In this document: one piece after another, positions 8,901 to 17,047 of the stretch | Numbering within the stretch: position 1 is the first letter of the stretch | Layout: each line of letters begins with the position of its first letter | Assembly: GCA_938038445.1 (NCBI GenBank) | Contig: CALHRZ010000001.1 | Span: 62,001 to 126,000, forward strand | Length of the DNA stretch: 64,000 nt | Reading direction: 5' to 3' | Source: an uncultured bacterium | Lineage (GTDB): Bacteria > Verrucomicrobiota > Kiritimatiellia > CAIKKV01 | Position numbers and translations under genes: made by a program | Notes under the pieces: model-generated | The model's input: the letters and a program-made list of their open reading frames with translations, nothing else | What the model was told of the DNA's origin: nothing | Databases searched by the model: none

Positions 8901-9569
8901 GACCGCAGCGTCTCCTGGCCGAAATAGAGCCTGTCCGGGGCAGACGGCAACACACTCCGAACACCGTACACAGTCGGGTTCGTCCACAACCCCTTTTGCC
9001 TTATGAGAAACAATCGGTAGCGTCATCGGGCACACCTTCTCGCATCGGCGACACTCAATACAGCGTTCCGCATCTATACGAAGATGCCTTTTCCGCCCGC
9101 CCAATGCACTCTGAAGTGTGCCCATCGGGCAAAATGCGCACCAAGACCGATAATGAACAAAAAAACCCAAACCAACCCCAACCGCCGTCGTCACAACGCA
9201 CATCATCCAAAACACTCGCCCCCAATGAGTCCATAAAGAAACGTTTTGTGATATCCGTACCAAAATAAGCCCCATCAAAAGCACAAAAAGCGTCCATCGT
9301 AGAACCGGACTTCTAAACCACACCGGAATGGTCCTCCCCGGACTAAACCGACTCAATACTCGATCGAAAAATGACCCCCTCGGACATAAATGGCCGCAGA
9401 CATACCGTCCCCGAGTCAGCCCCCCGATAAGTCCTACCCCCATGACAAGAGGAACGGTAAATCCCAAAATCGGATACCACCACCCCAATGCAAGAGTCCC
9501 TACAACGATCGGAGCCAACGCCCACTGAACCATTCTCCTCCGCCGTACAATACGCTTGCAATCCGTCAT
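8853..9569 (-). CDS. Membrane polyferredoxin, NapH/CcoG-like
   Basis: The ATG at 9569 (MTDCKRIVRRRRMVQW) has GGGAG about 11 bases upstream; an in-frame ATG at 9608 has no ribosome site. Roughly four membrane segments (WALAPIVVGTLALGWW, VPLVMGVGLIGGL, WTLFVLLMGLILV, MMCVVTTAVGVGLGFFV) alternate with CGHLCP and CAFCPMG motifs, followed by two classical [4Fe-4S] clusters CIECRRCEKVCP and CVRCSECVAVCP. This is the NapH/NosR/CcoG membrane ferredoxin layout, which moves electrons between the membrane pool and a partner. No partner reductase is adjacent, so its pathway is unknown. The C-terminal 16 codons overlap the convergent gene ending at 8900. Confidence 0.8.
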   Translation of the reverse strand: MTDCKRIVRRRRMVQWALAPIVVGTLALGWWYPILGFTVPLVMGVGLIGGLTRGRYVCGHLCPRGSFFDRVLSRFSPGRTIPVWFRSPVLRWTLFVLLMGLILVRISQNVSLWTHWGRVFWMMCVVTTAVGVGLGFFVHYRSWCAFCPMGTLQSALGGRKRHLRIDAERCIECRRCEKVCPMTLPIVSHKAKGVVDEPDCVRCSECVAVCPGQALFRPGDAAVSADGYNRAAGAGCGS

Positions 9570-9700
9570 CTCTGTTTGATCTCCCTCAATATTTCCTATC
9601 CCGAACATTATATGAACGGGTGTTTTCTAAACCAACTATATTTGTACAAATGTTCTTATCGGCGGGTGCGCCTCAGCTAATCATCCCCCGTTGCACGAAA

Positions 9701-9770
9701 TTTCTGCAGATCCGGCACTCCGTGCAGCCCGGTTGGTCGTTTTCTGTAGTTCCGGCACTCCGTGCCGGAA
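9701..9770. repeat. REP-like palindromic repeat, tandem pair
   Basis: Two copies 40 bp apart: tttctgcagatccggcactc at 9701 and tttctgtagttccggcactc at 9741. The second contains the perfect hairpin CCGGCAC-TCC-GTGCCGG (9752-9768); the first has a decayed right arm (CGTGCAG). Related single copies occur at 26432-26456 and 34218-34242, all intergenic. The rest of the 9570-9800 intergenic stretch shows nothing else recognisable. Confidence 0.7.
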
Positions 9771-9800
9771 GATAATAGGGGGGTACCTTTTTTAACAGAG

Positions 9801-9829
9801 TTGACAGGTTTTTACATTGAGAGGATATT
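9801..9829 (+). promoter_or_regulatory. Sigma-70-like promoter for psd-pssA-udg
   Basis: A consensus TTGACA at 9801-9806 is followed after 17 bp by GATATT (9824-9829), 43 bp upstream of the psd start, in an AT-rich stretch that contrasts with the surrounding GC-rich DNA. Confidence 0.55.
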
Positions 9830-9872
9830 ATGTTGAAAATTTTCGATCTGAGCGAATAATAAGGAGATGGGC

Positions 9873-10658
9873 ATGAACGCAGTTCACCCCGAAGTGTGGC
9901 CGCATATTTATGCGGTGCTTGGCATTGTGGCCGTTCTCGTCTTGTTTCTCCGGCTCATTGCCAAAAGCTGGCGAACTCCTCTCTTGATCGGCATCAACCT
10001 GGCCATTCTCGGGTGCGCATTCATGGTCTATTTCTTTCGCGATCCTGAACGCTCCACCCCCGATGAACCCGAACTCGTGTTTGCAGGCGCTGACGGAAAG
10101 ATTATGAGTGTTCAGAACGTAATCGAGCGGAATCACCTCAAAGGCGAAGCCGTCCGAGTCAGCATTTTTCTGAGCCTGCTGGATGTCCACGTCAACCGGG
10201 CCCCAATTTCCGGCCGCGTGATCTTTTGCGACTATTTCCCCGGCAAACGCCATTTCACCTTTCTCGAAAAATCTTCCGACGAAAACCAACGCAGCGAAAT
10301 CGTCATCCGCAACAACCGCATCACCTGCCTTGTGACCCAGATCGTAGGCCCTATCGCCCGCCGAATCGTTTTTTGGGTCCGATTGGGACAAGGCGTTCAA
10401 GCCGGCCAGCGAATCGGAATGATGAAATTCGGTTCGCGGCTCGACATCTATGTGCCCGCGGAAATGGTCCAAGAGGTTCTGGTAAAACCGGGTGATTTTG
10501 TTCAGGCAGGGCTTACCCCTGTCATTCGGCTCAAACCGGAGTCGTCTCCTTTGCAAGAAACCATCGCTCCCCCTGATGCAGAAGAAGTCATTCCTCTCCC
10601 ACCCATCACGGAAACAGAGGCTCCTCTCGCCGCCGAAGAAGCAGAGGAACTGGAATAA
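9873..10658 (+). CDS. psd: Phosphatidylserine decarboxylase proenzyme
   Basis: Makes phosphatidylethanolamine from phosphatidylserine at the inner membrane. The start at 9873 is preferred over an ATG at 9867 because AAGGAG (9861-9866) then sits six bases upstream. The protein has two N-terminal membrane segments (residues 12-29 and 37-55), the family block RVSIFLSLLDVHVNRAPISG (95-114), and the FGS motif at 186-188, where the proenzyme cleaves itself between Gly and Ser to form the pyruvoyl group. The C-terminal 30 residues after VIRL are a Pro/Glu-rich tail outside the family core. It lies 3 bp upstream of pssA, the preceding enzyme of the pathway, under an apparent TTGACA promoter. Confidence 0.92.
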   Translation: MNAVHPEVWPHIYAVLGIVAVLVLFLRLIAKSWRTPLLIGINLAILGCAFMVYFFRDPERSTPDEPELVFAGADGKIMSVQNVIERNHLKGEAVRVSIFLSLLDVHVNRAPISGRVIFCDYFPGKRHFTFLEKSSDENQRSEIVIRNNRITCLVTQIVGPIARRIVFWVRLGQGVQAGQRIGMMKFGSRLDIYVPAEMVQEVLVKPGDFVQAGLTPVIRLKPESSPLQETIAPPDAEEVIPLPPITETEAPLAAEEAEELE

Positions 10659-10661
10659 GGC

Positions 10662-11444
10662 ATGCGGTCCACCCACCTGGCCCGCCCCTATCGTGCGGGA
10701 ATCCCTAACGCTCTTACTCTTCTGGCTCTGATCGCGGGTATCTTGAGCCTGTATTGCTCCCTGTTCAGCATCAGTGCAGACGTGGTCAATCCCGACCCGT
10801 GGCGCCTTCGGGCGGCCCACCTCATGATGGTCGCCTTGGTTCTGGATGGGTTGGACGGCAACCTGGCTCGTCTGCTCAAAGCCGAAAGCACGCTCGGCGC
10901 AGAACTGGATACCTTCGTAGACTTGACCGCGTTCGGCATTGCTCCTGCTTTGCTCCTCTACAGCGTCACGGATGGCATGTCCCCCCCCCTGCGCATAGGT
11001 CTGGGCGTTGCCCTCGTCGCCTCAGGCGCCTGGCGCCTGGCTCGATTTAAAACGGTGGACCCCTACCGCGGTCAGCGGGGCTTCCTCGGTTTGCCTATCA
11101 CCGTCTGTGCATCCTGGACCGCCTTAGCCGTCATCACCTCGCTCCGTGCACCGGATTCCTGGAGCCTCGGCCGATCCGTCCTATCCGCGGGTCCCTTCGC
11201 GAAGGTTTGGATGGCAGGCATCGCCCTTCTTGCCGCTCTCCAGGTTTCCCATCTCCATTACCCCAAACCGTCCAAACACCCCGCTTTTTTCCTCGCCGGC
11301 GTTCTGCTGATTGCTGCGCTTTGGACTCCTTCGCCCTCCCTTTCCGCAGGCGCCTCCTGCATCGGCCTCCTCGCCGTAGCCGCTTTTACGCTTTTCGCGC
11401 CCTTTTTCTACCGTCCCTATCCCCCCAATATCTCTTCGGAATGA
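10662..11444 (+). CDS. pssA: CDP-diacylglycerol-serine O-phosphatidyltransferase
   Basis: Integral membrane CDP-alcohol phosphatidyltransferase that forms phosphatidylserine, the substrate of the adjacent Psd. The catalytic signature DG(x)2AR(x)8G(x)3D(x)3D is complete: D65, G66, A69, R70, G79, D83 and D87 (within DGLDGNLARLLKAESTLGAE and following residues). About seven hydrophobic segments follow, and 260 residues is normal for the family. The start is 3 bp after the psd stop, and the stop overlaps the next start (ATGA at 11441), so psd, pssA and the glycosylase gene form one operon. Confidence 0.93.
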   Translation: MRSTHLARPYRAGIPNALTLLALIAGILSLYCSLFSISADVVNPDPWRLRAAHLMMVALVLDGLDGNLARLLKAESTLGAELDTFVDLTAFGIAPALLLYSVTDGMSPPLRIGLGVALVASGAWRLARFKTVDPYRGQRGFLGLPITVCASWTALAVITSLRAPDSWSLGRSVLSAGPFAKVWMAGIALLAALQVSHLHYPKPSKHPAFFLAGVLLIAALWTPSPSLSAGASCIGLLAVAAFTLFAPFFYRPYPPNISSE

Positions 11445-12217
11445 AACCCGATTCGCCTCCTTCCTCCCACGCCGATTTTTTAAAAATCCTATCCGATCTT
11501 CAATCGTACCTCCAAATGGAAAAAGAGGAAGGGGTCACCTCTCTCCCCGTTTCGCCGGCTCTAGTCGAAGCCCTCCGCCGCCCATCCTTTTCTCCAGCTC
11601 AAGCCCGCCCGATTCCATCCCCTTCCCCTAAGGTTTCCTCACCCACCGCCGAAAGCCTCCAGTCCATTGCTCAAGTCATCGCGGCCTGCACCCGCTGCCC
11701 TCTGCATGCAACACGCACGCAAACTGTGCCCGGCCAAGGTAATCCTACCCCGGAAATCGTCTTCATCGGTGAAGGACCCGGCGCAGAAGAAGATCGCCAA
11801 GGGCTCCCTTTTGTAGGGGCTGCCGGGCAGCTTCTAACAAAAATGATCGCCGCGATGGGGTTTTCGAGGGATCACGTTTTTATCGCCAATATCGTCAAAT
11901 GTCGACCGCCCGAGAACCGCGTCCCAACACCCGAGGAAGCCGCCGCCTGCCTCCCCTTTCTTCACCAACAACTGGCCCTCCTCAAGCCCAAAGTCATTGT
12001 TACGCTCGGCGCCACCGCTCTCAAGTATCTCCTCGGCCTGGAGAATGCGGCGATTACCAAAATCCGAGGCACCTGGCAGGACTATCGGGGCATTCCCGTA
12101 ATGCCGACCTATCACCCGGCTTACCTTCTCCGTAACCCCTCCTCGAAACGGGAAGCCTGGAACGATCTGAAGGCCGTCCTCGCTCGCCTCGGTCGTCCTC
12201 CGCCCAACCCCCACTGA
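11441..12217 (+). CDS. Uracil-DNA glycosylase, family 4 (Fe-S type)
   Basis: Removes uracil from DNA. The ATG at 11441 overlaps the pssA stop; an upstream in-frame ATG at 11207 would lie deep inside pssA and is rejected. Residues 1-75 are a Pro/Ser-rich N-terminal extension. The core then shows CTRCPLH (first two Fe-S cysteines), the GEGPGAEEDRQGLPFVGAAG active-site loop, NIVKCRPP and EAAACLPFL (remaining cysteine ligands), VTLGATALKYLLG and the MPTYHPAYLLRNP motif with the catalytic-loop histidine. This is the thermostable-type family 4 enzyme found in many bacteria and archaea. Its coupling to phospholipid genes looks like an accident of operon packing. Confidence 0.92.
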   Translation: MKPDSPPSSHADFLKILSDLQSYLQMEKEEGVTSLPVSPALVEALRRPSFSPAQARPIPSPSPKVSSPTAESLQSIAQVIAACTRCPLHATRTQTVPGQGNPTPEIVFIGEGPGAEEDRQGLPFVGAAGQLLTKMIAAMGFSRDHVFIANIVKCRPPENRVPTPEEAAACLPFLHQQLALLKPKVIVTLGATALKYLLGLENAAITKIRGTWQDYRGIPVMPTYHPAYLLRNPSSKREAWNDLKAVLARLGRPPPNPH

Positions 12218-12333
12218 TCCTTTGGAAAACTCGAAGCGTCCCCCATTGGTATTTCCATCTCTCCCAACCCAAAACACCCCTTAGATTGCAGAGCGGAAGG
12301 TCGAGAAAAACTAACGACGCGGCCAATGGCCCC

Positions 12334-13935
12334 TTAACGCACGAGCATGACCGTTCCCTTGACAAAGGCTTTTGGCATTCCGCCGGGAAATGATGAACCA
12401 GACCCTATGACGGCTGTACGGTAGTAAAGTTTCAACCCGCTTAAATCCAAAGTGCTGTTCTCGCCAACGATCAAATGGTTCACATACACCGCTTCCGAAT
12501 CGTTGTTCGCTGTTACGTTGTTGACCGTGTCACGAAGTTTCAATCGGGCGCCAGCCCCTACCTCCAAGGTCCCCAGCGCATAATTGTCAAGCCATCCGTT
12601 CTCCGTCGCACCAAGGTCCAAGCTGGACGCTTCGATCCAGTTGGTTTGGGCTTCCGTTCCCACAAACCGCCAGGTCGAGCCTGAAAGACGGATCGACGCC
12701 GTTTCGTCCACACTCTGAATATTAAGCGTTCCATTGCTGATGATCACGACACCGCCGACGGCATCCACACTCGCCGAGACGCTGGCACGAATGTTGAAAT
12801 TTGCGCAGTGGAAAACGCCATTGCTGATAATAAAGGTGCCGTATCCCCGTTTGCCCGTAGGATTGGAATGCAAGGGAGACGTCTGATAACCCACCCAAAC
12901 GTCTTTCACAGCAACTACCCCCCCATCTTGCACGTATGTTCCATCGGAATACGTTCCAACCCCAAGACGCAGTTCCGAACTAAACGCCTCCACTTCGGAA
13001 TCCCCGCGCACGCGCAAAAAACCAGGGCCCTGCGAAGACGTGGAATTACCAGCCCCTACGTTGATAATCCGCGTTCCACTCACCGTCAACTGCGCGCTGT
13101 CAAGAAGTTCAAGCGCGGACGCACCCTCATCCGTATCCGCCGAGCGAATGGTGACATTGCCATTCACTTCCATCACGCTCCCGCCCGACATTCTCAGCCC
13201 CCCTTCAAAAGAACCCCCGCCTCGCATGGTCAAACCCCCGACCAACCAATGACCGTTCGTCAGGGTGCTGGGCGGATTTCCCAAATAAAGGGAGCCCGTG
13301 CGCACATCCAAAACACCTCCAACAACGACCTTGCCGCCCGTAAACCGGCTGAAGCCCTCCGGACGGAACCCTCCCGTCACAAAAAGAACAAGTGTATTGG
13401 TCGTTGCCCCACCAATATAAACCGCCTGTTGGGAGCCGCGTCCAACCGCCAACATGCCACTAACGCTCAAGAAACCCGTGCCGTCGCCGGTTTCATTAAG
13501 ACGCAACTGGCTGTTATACGGAATCCACGAAACACCGGAATTGATCGTGAGTTTTCCGCCGTCGCGTATCACTCGGATCACCCGATTGGAAGCTTCGTCC
13601 GACGGCATGGAGGCGACCGTCACATCCGCTCCAGCCCCGAATACAATGGTTCCCAGGTTGGGATGCGTTCCGGTCAAGGTCAGCACGTTGAGTCTGTATT
13701 CGCTGCTGACGGTGACCACTTTGTTGTAATCAATATGCAGATAGGCCGAATCGGCGCCAGAGCCCGGACTGGACGGCGCAACGTCCCCCACCCAGTTCGT
13801 CGCCACCGACCAGTCTCCCGACGCGCCTGCTTTCCATACAAAGGATGTCTGCGACGTCCCCAAGGTTATGAGCCCTCCCCAAACCATAAGCCCCACAACT
13901 GCAACTCCTATCCGTCGGCATCTGAATCGGCTCAT
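12334..13935 (-). CDS. Secreted beta-helix protein, autotransporter-type N-terminus
   Basis: ATG at 13935 with AGGAGG eight bases upstream. Residues 1-29 are a signal peptide (RIGVAVVGLMVWGGLITLG). The mature N-terminus FVWKAGASGDWSVATNW is the same motif as YYWDAGGGTDRDWSNALNW in the 7353-8900 protein. The body is a Gly/Val/Ser-rich repetitive beta-helix (LTISG/VVGGVLDVRTGSLYLG-type turns). No beta-barrel, no PEP-CTERM or other recognised anchor; the C-terminus VKGTVMLVR resembles the RGTVISVR end of the sister protein. Likely exported and surface-associated, function unknown. A 24-base A tract lies 77 bp upstream on the coding strand. Confidence 0.75.
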   Translation of the reverse strand: MSRFRCRRIGVAVVGLMVWGGLITLGTSQTSFVWKAGASGDWSVATNWVGDVAPSSPGSGADSAYLHIDYNKVVTVSSEYRLNVLTLTGTHPNLGTIVFGAGADVTVASMPSDEASNRVIRVIRDGGKLTINSGVSWIPYNSQLRLNETGDGTGFLSVSGMLAVGRGSQQAVYIGGATTNTLVLFVTGGFRPEGFSRFTGGKVVVGGVLDVRTGSLYLGNPPSTLTNGHWLVGGLTMRGGGSFEGGLRMSGGSVMEVNGNVTIRSADTDEGASALELLDSAQLTVSGTRIINVGAGNSTSSQGPGFLRVRGDSEVEAFSSELRLGVGTYSDGTYVQDGGVVAVKDVWVGYQTSPLHSNPTGKRGYGTFIISNGVFHCANFNIRASVSASVDAVGGVVIISNGTLNIQSVDETASIRLSGSTWRFVGTEAQTNWIEASSLDLGATENGWLDNYALGTLEVGAGARLKLRDTVNNVTANNDSEAVYVNHLIVGENSTLDLSGLKLYYRTAVIGSGSSFPGGMPKAFVKGTVMLVR

Positions 13936-14011
13936 AAATGCGCCTCCTGACTAAATTTACACGTGTATATTATGATAGAAGGCGGTTGTGAGAAAGAAAA
14001 GCTTTTTTTCG

Positions 14012-14035
14012 TTTTTTTTTTTTTTTTTTTTTTTT
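14012..14035. repeat. 24-base T homopolymer upstream of the 12334-13935 gene
   Basis: An uninterrupted run of 24 T (24 A on the minus strand) with a second T7 run just left of it. It sits 77-100 bp upstream of the minus-strand start at 13935, about where an UP element would lie. A palindrome TACACGTGTA at 13958-13967 and a CATAAT-like -10 hexamer lie between. The rest of 13936-14170 shows no gene. Confidence 0.8.
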
Positions 14036-14170
14036 CTTTTCCATCTGGCCCCTGCGGAAAACATGCCCTCGCACCCCAACTGCATCCAAACATCCCCACC
14101 CACACAGATCCCACTCCCTTTTTCTCCTGTCCTGCCAAAACCCTTACACTTCCTTATTTGCGCCTGCTTT

Positions 14171-14232
14171 GCGCCTATCGTCTTTCCGGGAAGCCGCATG
14201 TGAACCGGAAGTCGCTTCGAGTCCCGGACGTC
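14171..14232 (+). other. tRNA-Glu-like degenerate segment
   Basis: The stretch begins gcgcctatcgtctttccggg, close to the first 20 bases of the true tRNA-Glu 200 bp downstream (gcgcccatcgtctatcggtc), and later has TTCGAGTCCCGG where the tRNA has TTCGACTCCCGG. The acceptor and anticodon stems do not close and no anticodon loop is identifiable, so it cannot be a working tRNA. It may be a decayed partial duplication or chance similarity. Confidence 0.35.
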
Positions 14233-14327
14233 AGGAAAGACGTCTGTCCCGCTTTGATTTGAAAAACCCACCTGCCCAAATCGGTCGTTTGGACTGAATC
14301 GGGAGGGTCACCATCCTTTTTTTGGTC

Positions 14328-14357
14328 TTGTCACTTCAAAAAACCTTTCATTATACT
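14328..14357 (+). promoter_or_regulatory. Promoter of tRNA-Glu
   Basis: TTGTCA (14328-14333), an 18-bp spacer and TATACT (14352-14357) end 12 bases before the mature tRNA 5' end, the spacing expected of a stable-RNA promoter. Confidence 0.6.
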
Positions 14358-14369
14358 TGGCTTCTTTTT

Positions 14370-14444
14370 GCGCCCATCGTCTATCGGTCAGGACACCAGG
14401 TTTTCATCCTGGTAAGCCGGGTTCGACTCCCGGTGGGCGCGCCA
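14370..14444 (+). tRNA. tRNA-Glu (anticodon TTC)
   Basis: Complete cloverleaf: acceptor GCGCCCA/TGGGCGC, D arm GTCT/GGAC, anticodon stem CCAGG/CCTGG around loop TTTTCAT (anticodon TTC), T arm CCGGG/CCCGG with TTCGACT loop, discriminator G and an encoded CCA at 14442-14444. Confidence 0.97.
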
Positions 14445-14592
14445 TCCGTGCCTATGCCCACCTGCAACGAATCGCCAACGGTATCGTTCGCCGCGGTGTC
14501 GAGAGGAGAAACCGACGTGGCGGAAAACATCTCGTGCGGTGATCCGCGTTGGCCGAAACTGATTCGCAAGCGGTGATGTGTGCGGCCCCTCC

Positions 14593-15954
14593 ATGACGCT
14601 TCTTCTACCAGCCCGCTTTTCCCTCGCTCTCATGAACCATTTCGATCGTCTGATCGAAGCCGCCTCCGCCTACCCCGACGGACTCTGGCCCAGCACCCTC
14701 GATACCCAAACCGGACGCCCGGCACCCGCCGACCACATTCCCCGCCGCGTCTATCGCCTCATCGGCGCGCCCGGCGGCAGCACCCTCTACTGGGATCAGC
14801 CGCTCGTTGCCGCCGCTTACGCCCTCTCCGAGACAACCGGAATAAACCATTACGCTCAAGCCGCGGAACAGTATGTCCGCGCTTTCCTGAACCGATGCAT
14901 CGGCACCGATGGCCGTTTCCTCTGGGGGAATCACTGGTACTACAGCCTGACCGAACATACGCCCATTCCTTTCGCCGGCGGCGCCCACGAACTCCGCCCC
15001 ATCACCCCCTTGTGGGATCTCTTCTGGCACCTCAATTCCACCGCCACTCTTACCTATCTCGGCCCCACCGCGCGCCGCCATTTTTATGATCCCCACCAGG
15101 GTGCCTTCAACCGTCACGACGATGGCAAAAAGGGGCACGCTTTCCTCGAAGCCGGCGGCATTCTCTGCGAATCCCTCGTTTGGCTTCATACCAAAACCGG
15201 CGAAGCCGAATGGCGCGACCTCGCCCTTCGCATCGCCCGCTACAACTTCCAGTACCGCCACCCCAAAACCGGCCTCGTCCCAAACGACCCCGACGGCGGC
15301 CGCTGGGATTCCCGCGTCTGTACAACCGAAGTCGGTCTCTGGGCCCGTTCTCTGCTCCGTGCTTCCGAACTTCTCGGCGAAACCGAATTGCAACAAATGG
15401 CCGAACATGCCGTGCGCGCTTTCCTCGCGTACGGCTGGGACACGGTAACCGAACGCTTTTACGGTCAACTCGCAATCGACACCGGCGATCCCATCCGCCC
15501 GGAAACGCCCGGTTACTGGCCCGGCTTTCATTCGAACCCCTGGAACAACGAACAGTGGCCTAATCACGATTACCCTTTCGCTCTGGCCGAAACCTGCCTC
15601 CTCCTCTATCAGAAGACCGGGGATCCCCTGTTCCACAACGCGATCCTCCGATGGATCCAAACTCTGCGAAAGGATGCCCCGCCTCGGAATATTCCTCCAA
15701 CCTACGCGGAACATTACGGCCGTGCGATCCATTTCCTCCTCGGCGCCAAGAGCGTGCTGAACGACCCAACGCTGGACCAGGACGTCCGGACAGTGGCACA
15801 ACATGCGGTCTCTTCCTTGCTCGGCAACGGCATCTTTCAAGGATTTCCAGGCAGCCGCCTCCACGAAGCGGTGGACGGGCTCGGTGTTCTCTTCCTCGCC
15901 CTCCTCCGCCTCCAGACTTCCCAACCCCAACCCTTCGAACAAGTAGTCTTTTGA
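14593..15954 (+). CDS. Alpha/alpha-toroid (six-hairpin) glycan-active enzyme, family unassigned
   Basis: About 450 residues. Repeated paired helices with aromatic loops (GSTLYWDQPLVAAAYALSE, LLWGNHWYYSLTE-like LWGNHWYYSLTEHTP, EAGGILCESLVWLH, YNFQYRHPKTGLVPND, GYWPGFHSNPWNNEQWPNHD) indicate an (alpha/alpha)6 barrel as in unsaturated glucuronyl hydrolases, epimerases and some polysaccharide lyases. I cannot assign a family or catalytic residues. No signal peptide is clear. Starts at 14578 (GTG), 14593 (ATG, chosen) or 14632 (ATG) are all possible; none has a good ribosome site. A URO-D-like gene follows 19 bp downstream, so the two are probably co-transcribed. Confidence 0.7.
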   Translation: MTLLLPARFSLALMNHFDRLIEAASAYPDGLWPSTLDTQTGRPAPADHIPRRVYRLIGAPGGSTLYWDQPLVAAAYALSETTGINHYAQAAEQYVRAFLNRCIGTDGRFLWGNHWYYSLTEHTPIPFAGGAHELRPITPLWDLFWHLNSTATLTYLGPTARRHFYDPHQGAFNRHDDGKKGHAFLEAGGILCESLVWLHTKTGEAEWRDLALRIARYNFQYRHPKTGLVPNDPDGGRWDSRVCTTEVGLWARSLLRASELLGETELQQMAEHAVRAFLAYGWDTVTERFYGQLAIDTGDPIRPETPGYWPGFHSNPWNNEQWPNHDYPFALAETCLLLYQKTGDPLFHNAILRWIQTLRKDAPPRNIPPTYAEHYGRAIHFLLGAKSVLNDPTLDQDVRTVAQHAVSSLLGNGIFQGFPGSRLHEAVDGLGVLFLALLRLQTSQPQPFEQVVF

Positions 15955-15973
15955 AGCAAAAAAGGAGCCTTCA

Positions 15974-17047
15974 ATGTCTGATCCAGTTTATGAAAGTTAT
16001 ATGGGCCTTGGCCCGAAACGAATCGCCCACTGGGAACATTGGTCGAACCCCGACGCGGAAACCTGGATTACCGGGATCGACTACTACGACCATCCGCGCC
16101 TCTGCCGTATCCGGATGAACGAACTCTATCCCCAACTCCGCCTCGGAATCCCCCCGACCGATGATCCCAAGCCCCGTCCGGAAAACCAACCCGATAAGAG
16201 CAAAGGCCGTTGGGGCGACTCCTACCGCACTCACTGGCAACAGGAAATCGCTGCCCATCGGTTCTCTTCCCGCGAAGCCATCTTGAAGTTCAGCCCCCTC
16301 GAACAAGGCGATTTCACCGACTGGTCCGTATTCGAAAACCGGGACTACCGCAACGAAGAAACCCTGTTTCGCTTTTACCGTTCGCATTACCCCGCCGAAT
16401 GGGGCGACAAGGCACCCCCCGGTTCTTCCGCCTCCGCCTATTTCTATAACACCATGTTCATGTGGCCCCTCCTCACATTCGGCTACGAAAATTTCCTCGA
16501 GCTTTGCATGGAACCGGAATTCGAACGGATCATGGAAGAGTTCGCTGAAATCAATCGCCGCGTGTTCCGCGTCTTCGCCCGTCTCCCCGTCAACTTCGTG
16601 ATCTGTCACGACGACATTGTCATCTCCTCGGGCCCCATCGTTAGCCCCGCGTGGATGCGCAAACATATCTTCCCCCGTTATGAAGAGTTCTGGGACATCG
16701 TCCGAAAAGCCGGCAAAGAGGTGATTTTCATGTCCGATGGAAATATGGATGTGTTTGTGGACGACGTAATGGCCTGCGGAGCCCGCGGTATCATCAGCGA
16801 GCCCTACACCAATTACAAAGCGATCGCCCGCAAATACGAAAACTGTTTCATCGCAGGGGAGGGCGACAATCGCATTCTGATGCGCAACCGCCCGGAGGAA
16901 ATCCGGGCCATGGTGGAATCTATGGTTGATACAGGGCGAATGTCTGGGGGTTATATGATGTGCATCGGAAACCACATCCCCTTCAACGTACCGCCCCCCG
17001 CTGTGAAACTCTACCTGGATCTATCCGCAGAACTTGCCTGGCGCTGA
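15974..17047 (+). CDS. Uroporphyrinogen decarboxylase (URO-D) family protein
   Basis: AAAGGAG lies about eight bases upstream of the ATG. The 357-residue protein shows the URO-D superfamily fold elements: FGYENFLELCMEPEFERIMEE, VICHDDIVISSGPIVSPAWM, HIFPRYEEFWDIVRKAGKEV, DGNMDVFVDDVMACGARGI and the C-terminal GGYMMCIGNHIPFNVPPPAV, which is the SGGG.HNI-like end strand. It lacks the N-terminal substrate signature of true HemE and no haem genes are nearby, so it is more like the corrinoid methyltransferase or carbohydrate-cluster paralogues common in PVC bacteria. Its last 37 bp overlap the convergent glycosyltransferase gene. Confidence 0.8.
   Translation: MSDPVYESYMGLGPKRIAHWEHWSNPDAETWITGIDYYDHPRLCRIRMNELYPQLRLGIPPTDDPKPRPENQPDKSKGRWGDSYRTHWQQEIAAHRFSSREAILKFSPLEQGDFTDWSVFENRDYRNEETLFRFYRSHYPAEWGDKAPPGSSASAYFYNTMFMWPLLTFGYENFLELCMEPEFERIMEEFAEINRRVFRVFARLPVNFVICHDDIVISSGPIVSPAWMRKHIFPRYEEFWDIVRKAGKEVIFMSDGNMDVFVDDVMACGARGIISEPYTNYKAIARKYENCFIAGEGDNRILMRNRPEEIRAMVESMVDTGRMSGGYMMCIGNHIPFNVPPPAVKLYLDLSAELAWR

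Noticed and set aside
14605-15942. Long open frame (445 codons) on the minus strand
   Set aside because: It is exactly antisense to the alpha/alpha-toroid gene, has low-complexity Gly/Ala/Glu composition and no recognisable domain; the plus-strand gene has clear motifs.
15971-16975. Long open frame on the minus strand
   Set aside because: Antisense to the URO-D-family gene; GC-rich codon use leaves the opposite frame open.
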